NCBI GenBank assembly: GCA_964501415.1
Contig: CAZCSL010000004.1
Span: forward strand, 1-64,000
Reading direction: 5' to 3'
Length of the DNA: 64,000 nt
Origin: B1SED10-225 sp964501415
GTDB taxonomy: Bacteria > Bacillota_I > Bacilli_A > Izemoplasmatales > Izemoplasmataceae
In this document: positions 59,503-64,000 of the stretch, piece by piece
How positions within the stretch are numbered: position 1 is the first letter of the stretch
How the letters are laid out: the number at the start of each line of letters is the position of its first letter
Notes under the pieces: generated by a model
Told to the model about the DNA's origin: nothing
What the model saw: the letters and a program-made list of their open reading frames with translations, nothing else
The model's database searches: none
Position numbers and translations under genes: made by a program

Positions 59503-60116
59503 ATATTATGTTGGTTGATGATGATCAAAGCATATTAAATAGTATGGAAATCTTACTTGGTAGCGATAAAGAAATACAAATTATCGCCAAAGCCTTAAAT
59601 GGACAAGAAGCGATTAAAGCCATTAAAAAAAACCACCCGGATATTATCTTGATGGATATTAGGATGCCGGTGATGAACGGTATTGAAGCTGTAGCTCAAA
59701 TTAAGAAGGATTGGCCCTACATTAAAATCATAATGTTAACAACTTTCAAAGACTTTTCTAATATTCATCAAGCCTTGCATGCAGGAGCGGATGGGTATTT
59801 GTTAAAGACCGATGATTTGGAAAAACAAATCAAGACCATTAAAGCGGTTTATGAAGGCCATGCAATTATTAGTGAAGAAGCGCTTAAAACGTTGACGGGC
59901 AAACAGCAAGACGAAAGCTTAAGCCCACGAGAAAACGACGTTGTAGAATTGATTGCCTATGGATATTCCAACAAAGAAATCGCTAAGAGACTTTTTATCG
60001 GTGAAGGGACGGTACGCAACGTCATTAGCGTTATTTTAGATAAGCTTTATTTACGCGACCGTACGCAAATCGCGATTTATTATTGGCAAACGAAGAGCGA
60101 TTCTAAATCACCATAA
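59499..60116 (+). CDS. NarL/LuxR-type response regulator
   Basis: The 205-residue regulator has a receiver domain with acidic pocket VDDD (7-9), phospho-acceptor Asp53 in LMDIRMPVMNG, MLTTF and Lys in YLLKTDD. A LuxR-type HTH follows (LSPRENDVVELIAYGYSNKEIAKRL). It is the last gene of the exporter operon and the likely binder of TGACA-N2-TGTCA boxes at 56010 and 49573. Confidence 0.95.
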   Translation: MNIMLVDDDQSILNSMEILLGSDKEIQIIAKALNGQEAIKAIKKNHPDIILMDIRMPVMNGIEAVAQIKKDWPYIKIIMLTTFKDFSNIHQALHAGADGYLLKTDDLEKQIKTIKAVYEGHAIISEEALKTLTGKQQDESLSPRENDVVELIAYGYSNKEIAKRLFIGEGTVRNVISVILDKLYLRDRTQIAIYYWQTKSDSKSP

Positions 60117-60131
60117 TTTTTTATAAAAATA

Positions 60132-60172
60132 TGTAAACTATACTTGACAATATGTAAAGTATAGTTTACAAT
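60132..60172 (+). promoter_or_regulatory. Promoter inside a 14-bp perfect inverted repeat
   Basis: TGTAAACTATACTT (60132-60145) and AAGTATAGTTTACA (60157-60170) form a perfect inverted repeat with an 11-nt spacer. The TTGACA (60144-60149) and TACAAT (60167-60172) promoter elements, 17 bases apart, lie within it. A dimer bound here would block RNA polymerase; the XRE regulator encoded two genes on is the obvious candidate. Confidence 0.8.
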
Positions 60173-60201
60173 AGGGTTATCAAAAGAAAAAGAGGTGTAG
60201 G

Positions 60202-60663
60202 ATGAAAAAATTTGTTGTTGCAATTGTTTTTAAAGTTTTATTGATGGTTCAGCTATTTTTGTTGGTATCCTTAATCGAAGTGGATGTTGACGCTGCATCA
60301 GGGACGTTTGAAGTATCATTTCCCTATTTGATTCCAATGGTTTTGGGAATCGTTTTGACGCTTGTAGTGAATCATTTTATTTACCGTAAACTAGACGTCG
60401 CAAGACCGCAAGATATGCCATTGATTATGGTATCAAATGACGAGCGTGAACAAAGTATCATCAACCGATTTGCCATTTATGGGTTTATCTACTTTACCCC
60501 GATTATCATTTTAATAGGGGCTCTAACGTTACCCGTTTTGATGTTGTTTATCGATCAAGTAAGCATGATTATAAGGCTGTTTGGCTATTTCGTCATCTTA
60601 GCTTTGGGTTTGCCCTTTATCATTCATGCGCTTTGCGTTATTTTCTCGATAAGGCGTGTATAG
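60202..60663 (+). CDS. Membrane protein paired with an XRE regulator
   Basis: The 153-residue protein has four predicted transmembrane helices (about 5-22, 38-62, 88-110 and 118-148) and a cytoplasmic loop with NDEREQSIINRFAIYG. Such small membrane proteins often precede a short XRE gene (DUF2975/DUF3796-like pairs); I cannot assign the exact family. The ATG has AGAGGTGTAGG upstream. The next gene starts two bases after its stop codon. Confidence 0.72.
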   Translation: MKKFVVAIVFKVLLMVQLFLLVSLIEVDVDAASGTFEVSFPYLIPMVLGIVLTLVVNHFIYRKLDVARPQDMPLIMVSNDEREQSIINRFAIYGFIYFTPIIILIGALTLPVLMLFIDQVSMIIRLFGYFVILALGLPFIIHALCVIFSIRRV

Positions 60664-60664
60664 C

Positions 60665-60874
60665 ATGATTATTGAAAACAGGATTAAGACGTTAAGACAA
60701 TTAAAGGGTATGACCCAAGCACAACTTGCGGATGCGTTGAAAGTATCTAGACAAACGGTGGTGGCCTTAGAAAAAGGCGGTTATGAACCTTCATTGAAAC
60801 TGGCTTACTTAATCGCTCATCATTTTGAAGTTACGATTGAAGAAGTGTTTCAGTTTAAAGAGGGTTCTGCATAA
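60665..60874 (+). CDS. XRE-family HTH regulator (YozG-like)
   Basis: The 69-residue protein is essentially one Cro/CI HTH: NRIKTLRQLKGMTQAQLADALKV, SRQTVVALEKGGYEPSLKLA, then a short dimerising tail VTIEEVFQFKEG. This small class usually represses its own operon. The ATG at 60665 fits with the end of the membrane protein gene; an in-frame GTG at 60656 lies inside that gene. A bidirectional terminator follows. Confidence 0.92.
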   Translation: MIIENRIKTLRQLKGMTQAQLADALKVSRQTVVALEKGGYEPSLKLAYLIAHHFEVTIEEVFQFKEGSA

Positions 60875-60908
60875 AAAAAATATGAGTTTTTTAAGCTCAT
60901 ATTTTTTG
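60875..60908. terminator. Bidirectional terminator
   Basis: AAAAAATATGAG / CTCATATTTTTT hairpin lies between the convergent XRE and lipoprotein genes. Confidence 0.85.
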
Positions 60909-60910
60909 TT

Positions 60911-61342
60911 TTAGTCGGTTATGGTAAAAGGAACAGTTTCTTCATGAGTGTCTTCGATGAATAATCTCGCTTCGTAATCGCCGGGTTTAACGGTATCTAG
61001 TTCGGTTAATATCAACCAAAAATAAAACCGAGTGGCTGTGCTAGTAATGGTGCTTTGGGCCAAAGTGATTTCTGTGACTTCGTCGTACTCATCGGTCTCA
61101 TAATAAATCCATTCTACAGAAATTTCAATACGCTCCAATACGTCGTTTAAACGTCCAGCAACGTATATGGTCTCTTGTGAGATATCAAAGGTATCGACAT
61201 CATCCAAGGGCAAAAACGTTTCTTCATCAATCTCAGAGGTCATCTGCAGATCATCAAAGTGTGGATTAGTACACTGAAAAAGACTGATTAAAACCCCACT
61301 AAACATGAAGGTTATACTAATGATGCGAATGAGATGAGGCAT
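60911..61342 (-). CDS. Putative lipoprotein, unknown function
   Basis: The 143-residue protein has a basic, hydrophobic N-terminus and a degenerate lipobox SLFQC (about Cys24), then an acidic beta-rich domain with a final Ig-like strand pattern PGDYEARLFIED and VPFTITD. The ATG at 61342 has AAGGAGTGATTATC upstream. It is monocistronic; no family is recognised. The lipobox Gln at -1 is atypical, so lipidation is uncertain. Confidence 0.6.
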   Translation of the reverse strand: MPHLIRIISITFMFSGVLISLFQCTNPHFDDLQMTSEIDEETFLPLDDVDTFDISQETIYVAGRLNDVLERIEISVEWIYYETDEYDEVTEITLAQSTITSTATRFYFWLILTELDTVKPGDYEARLFIEDTHEETVPFTITD

Positions 61343-61486
61343 GATAATCACTCCTTATTGATTTAGCATACGATTATAGCTTAAATGACCGCGAGCAAAA
61401 ATGCAATTAAAACATGAATTTATGGTTCAAAGATTGTCCATCGCAAAAAGCCATGGTATAATAAACGCGTTTTGAGGTGTGACATC

Positions 61487-62827
61487 ATGAATGAAGGTAA
61501 TGCGGCTGTAAAAAAACCATTATTCCGATTGACGTGGCCGATTTATATCGAGCTGCTTTTTTTCATGCTTATGGGCGTTGCCGATACGTTGATGTTATCT
61601 CAGTATAGTGATTTATCGGTCGCGGCTGTAGGCAATGCCAACCGCATCATGGGTGTGTTTATCGTTGTCATGAATGCAGTGGCTTTGGGCGTGGGCGTTA
61701 TCGTCTCTCAACTGGTCGGTGCAAAAAGAGAAGCAGAGGCCAAAGTCGTGATGCGTGCAGGGCTTTTTGGCAGTGTCATGATTAGCATCCTATTAACGAC
61801 GTTTATCAGCTTGTTTGCAGCCCAAGTCTTTATTTTGATACGTACCGATGCTTCCATCTTTTCAGAGTCGCTTTGGTACTTGCGCACGGTGGTTATCGGT
61901 ATTCCCTTCATTGCAGGAACACAAGCGATAAGTGCGGGTTTTAAAAGTTTTGGCAAGACCAAATTGGTGATGGTGATTATCGGTATGACCAATATGCTCA
62001 ATGTGGTGTTAAACGCGTTTTTGATATTTGGTATCGGCTTTTTCCCTGAACTTGGTGTGGCTGGGGCAGGTTATGCTACCTTGTTCAGCAAGATTGTCAC
62101 TTTTGTTGTAGCGCTATATTTTTTCAAACGTCTATTTGTCAAGACCATCCTGTCTGGGGGTATTAAGGCATTGTTTGATTATTTTCCCCGTATTCTTCGC
62201 ATTGGGATTCCCGGTGCCACAGAACATTTTTTCTATCAAATGATGCAAGTGATCTTGCTGAGTTTTATCAACACGCTTGGGGCCTTAGCACTAACAACCC
62301 AAATCTATGTTCATAATTTGATGATGCCGGTTTTGGTCTTTTCCTTAGCCTTGGCACAAGGGAATCAAGTTATGGTAGGGTGGTTTATCGGCGGAAATAC
62401 CATTCAAGATGCTTACCATCGAACGTTAAAAACCATGCGTATTGCGATTATCATCGTACTATTGATTGTCTCGATTATGGCTTGGCAGGCACCCATGTTG
62501 ATTGGGGTATTCACCGATAATCCAGATATTATTAAGATGGCTTCACGCATCATGTTAGTCGTGATTATTTTAGAATTAGGTCGAACATCGAATTTAATTA
62601 TCATACAAGCCCTAAGAGCGGCAGGCGATGTTATTTATCCTGTGGTTATTGCTGTTTTTTCCATGTTTGGCGTGGCGATTACGCTTGCTTATGTTTTGGG
62701 CCTTAGATTAGAATATGGCCTTTTTGGCATATTTATCGCTTTAGCTGCGGATGAATGTGTTAGAGGTTTATTGGTCTTTATTCGTTGGTTACGTAAAGAC
62801 TGGATTAAAAAAACCGTCATTGAGTAA
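61487..62827 (+). CDS. MATE-family multidrug/solute efflux transporter
   Basis: The 446-residue protein has 12 helices and the MATE pattern: PIYIELLFFMLMGVADTLMLSQYSD at the start, VAAVGNANRI, GVGVIVSQLVGAKRE, and in the second half a matching repeat with GNQVMVGWFIGG. It exchanges Na+ or H+ for cationic compounds. The ATG at 61487 has GAGGTGTGACATC upstream; the frame could extend 15 bases upstream without a site. A TATAAT-like box lies near 61456. A second MATE gene follows after 110 bases. Confidence 0.9.
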   Translation: MNEGNAAVKKPLFRLTWPIYIELLFFMLMGVADTLMLSQYSDLSVAAVGNANRIMGVFIVVMNAVALGVGVIVSQLVGAKREAEAKVVMRAGLFGSVMISILLTTFISLFAAQVFILIRTDASIFSESLWYLRTVVIGIPFIAGTQAISAGFKSFGKTKLVMVIIGMTNMLNVVLNAFLIFGIGFFPELGVAGAGYATLFSKIVTFVVALYFFKRLFVKTILSGGIKALFDYFPRILRIGIPGATEHFFYQMMQVILLSFINTLGALALTTQIYVHNLMMPVLVFSLALAQGNQVMVGWFIGGNTIQDAYHRTLKTMRIAIIIVLLIVSIMAWQAPMLIGVFTDNPDIIKMASRIMLVVIILELGRTSNLIIIQALRAAGDVIYPVVIAVFSMFGVAITLAYVLGLRLEYGLFGIFIALAADECVRGLLVFIRWLRKDWIKKTVIE

Positions 62828-62937
62828 TATTTATCAAAACCTCCTTAAACATAAAAGAGTAAAAGTACATTTTTTTAAAAAATTATATGGTATATTGTAG
62901 CTAATGGGCATTCATTTTAGATTGAGGCGATGAAATT

Positions 62938-64000
62938 ATGGGCAATGAGGGAAGACAAATATTCATCAAATATGTATCATTTAATGTCTTTGGTATGCTT
63001 GCGTTGTCACTTTATTATGTGGTGGATACAATCTTCATTGCGCAAGCCTTAGGACGCGAAGGGTTGGCATCATTAAACTATGCGATTCCACTTTTTGGGG
63101 TTGTACATGCAAGTGGTTTGATGATTGGTGTGGGTGGTGCGATAAGGTATAACGTGTTTAAAAGCCAGCATCAACAACAAAAAGCTAATCACATTTTTAC
63201 CTCGACTTTGCTTTTAGGCGGTGTAATTTCTTTGGTTTATATCGCATTAGGTCTTTTTTTTCATGAATCTTTAACACGTTTCTTAGGTGCAACACAAGGG
63301 GATAAGGCGTTTATGATGACGGCGAGTTATATCCGCATTGTATTAGTTTTCTCCCCTCTTTATGTCCTTAGTAATATATTGATTGCTTTTATTCGTAACG
63401 ATGGCGTACCATCGATTGCGATGGGAGGCCTTTTGGTCGCTAGTTTTTTTAATATTACGTTTGATTATGTTTTATTGTTTGTAATACCACTTGGTATGCT
63501 CGGTGCGGCTATAGCCTCAAGCATTGGGGCGTTTTTCGGTCTAATGACATTATCACTGTTTTTCATCTTAAAGAAAAACACCGTCCAATTAGGACATCTT
63601 AAAGGCTTTTTAACCTTGTGGCCGGTGATTTTAGTACTTGGCTTACCAGCCTCACTAATAGATTTTTCTTATAGTATTGTAATGAGTTTTTTCAATCACT
63701 TATTAACAATCATCGAAGGTATTACGGCGGTGGCTGCTTACAGTATTATTGCGAATTTGTCATTGTTAAGTCTTGCGGTTTTTATTGGGATTTCGCAAGG
63801 CGTTCAGCCGTTATTGACACAAGCCTATTCACTAAAGGATGATATCGTTTTAACTAAAATATTAAAAGCGTCAGCTTTGTTGATTGTGTTTTTGTCCTTT
63901 GCGATTTATGGTTTATTATTTGTCTTTAGTGATGCTGTTGTTGCGTTATTTAACCAAGATCAAGATATGCGATTAGCAATAATCGCTAAAGAAGGTATTC
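62938..64000 (+). CDS. MATE-family transporter, 3' end outside the window
   Basis: An open frame runs from ATG 62938 (TTGAGGCGATGAAATT upstream) to the window end without a stop, about 354 codons. The translation has YVSFNVFGMLALSLYYVVDT, TIFIAQALGREGLASLNYAIP, MIGVGGAIRYNVF and GISQGVQPLLTQAYS, which is the MepA-type MATE pattern with about ten helices so far. It is a distant paralogue of the preceding gene. The substrate is unknown; drug efflux is the common role. Confidence 0.87.
   Translation, partial: MGNEGRQIFIKYVSFNVFGMLALSLYYVVDTIFIAQALGREGLASLNYAIPLFGVVHASGLMIGVGGAIRYNVFKSQHQQQKANHIFTSTLLLGGVISLVYIALGLFFHESLTRFLGATQGDKAFMMTASYIRIVLVFSPLYVLSNILIAFIRNDGVPSIAMGGLLVASFFNITFDYVLLFVIPLGMLGAAIASSIGAFFGLMTLSLFFILKKNTVQLGHLKGFLTLWPVILVLGLPASLIDFSYSIVMSFFNHLLTIIEGITAVAAYSIIANLSLLSLAVFIGISQGVQPLLTQAYSLKDDIVLTKILKASALLIVFLSFAIYGLLFVFSDAVVALFNQDQDMRLAIIAKEGI

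Overview
The window reads as chromosome from a low-GC, anaerobic or fermentative Firmicutes/Mycoplasmatota-type bacterium. The mix of a cytoplasmic GH94 phosphorylase, a HydABC-type [FeFe] hydrogenase, many lipobox lipoproteins and no cell-wall genes fits the Acholeplasma/Izemoplasma/Haloplasma neighbourhood best; this placement is inference. The code is the standard bacterial one: TGA ends several genes at tight ATGA junctions (34123-34125, 35391-35393, 57726-57728, 59500-59502) and Trp is TGG. Genes start behind GGAGG-like sites and often end in bidirectional hairpin terminators. I see no rRNA, tRNA, CRISPR array, insertion sequence or phage.

Layout. 1-5.5 kb: small membrane protein, lipoprotein, then a zinc-type ABC importer (ZnuB, ZnuC, ZnuA) and a triple-repeat His-rich lipoprotein whose repeat is also inserted in ZnuA. 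5.6-10.5 kb: GH94 phosphorylase and cytosolic GH3 glucosidase. 10.7-13.7 kb: PAP2 phosphatase, a two-TM K+ channel/RCK gene broken by an in-frame TGA, and a nucleotidyltransferase. 13.8-18.4 kb: a compact operon of an ATP-grasp/M20-like fusion, gamma-glutamyltranspeptidase and an N-formylglutamate amidohydrolase-family enzyme. 18.5-23.3 kb: secreted GH3, a CPA antiporter under a fluoride riboswitch, and an MFS transporter. 23.3-26.8 kb: hydCBA. 27-30 kb: a large multidomain lipoprotein and a YczE-like membrane protein. 29.9-35.7 kb: glycerol module (HPr, GlpP, structured leader, GlpK, three-gene glycerol-3-phosphate dehydrogenase). 35.8-37.5 kb: M-box riboswitch and MgtE. 37.5-43.9 kb: housekeeping and stress enzymes (DJ-1/PfpI, GNAT, aldo-keto reductase, SDR, DUF4234, patatin, M3 peptidase). 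44-46 kb: CsoR-family repressor with thioredoxin-reductase-like and PDO/AhpF-N-like proteins. 46-49.5 kb: two lipoproteins, a PD-(D/E)XK nuclease and an alpha/beta hydrolase. 49.6-56 kb: BCCT transporter, divergent PlsY-like protein and an HRDC/SF1 helicase-nuclease. 56-60.1 kb: ABC-2 exporter with NarL-type two-component system. 60.1-64 kb: membrane protein/XRE pair, lipoprotein and two MATE transporters, the last cut by the window end.

How it works together. Imported glycerol would be phosphorylated by GlpK, with GlpP antitermination and HPr as likely controls, and oxidised by the GlpA/GlpB/DUF1667 complex. HydABC can dispose of reductant as H2. Beta-glucans can be trimmed outside by the lipoprotein GH3 and split inside by GH94 and GH3. 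Metal and ion homeostasis is prominent: zinc uptake with unusual His-triad domains, Mg2+ under an M-box, and fluoride sensing upstream of an antiporter.
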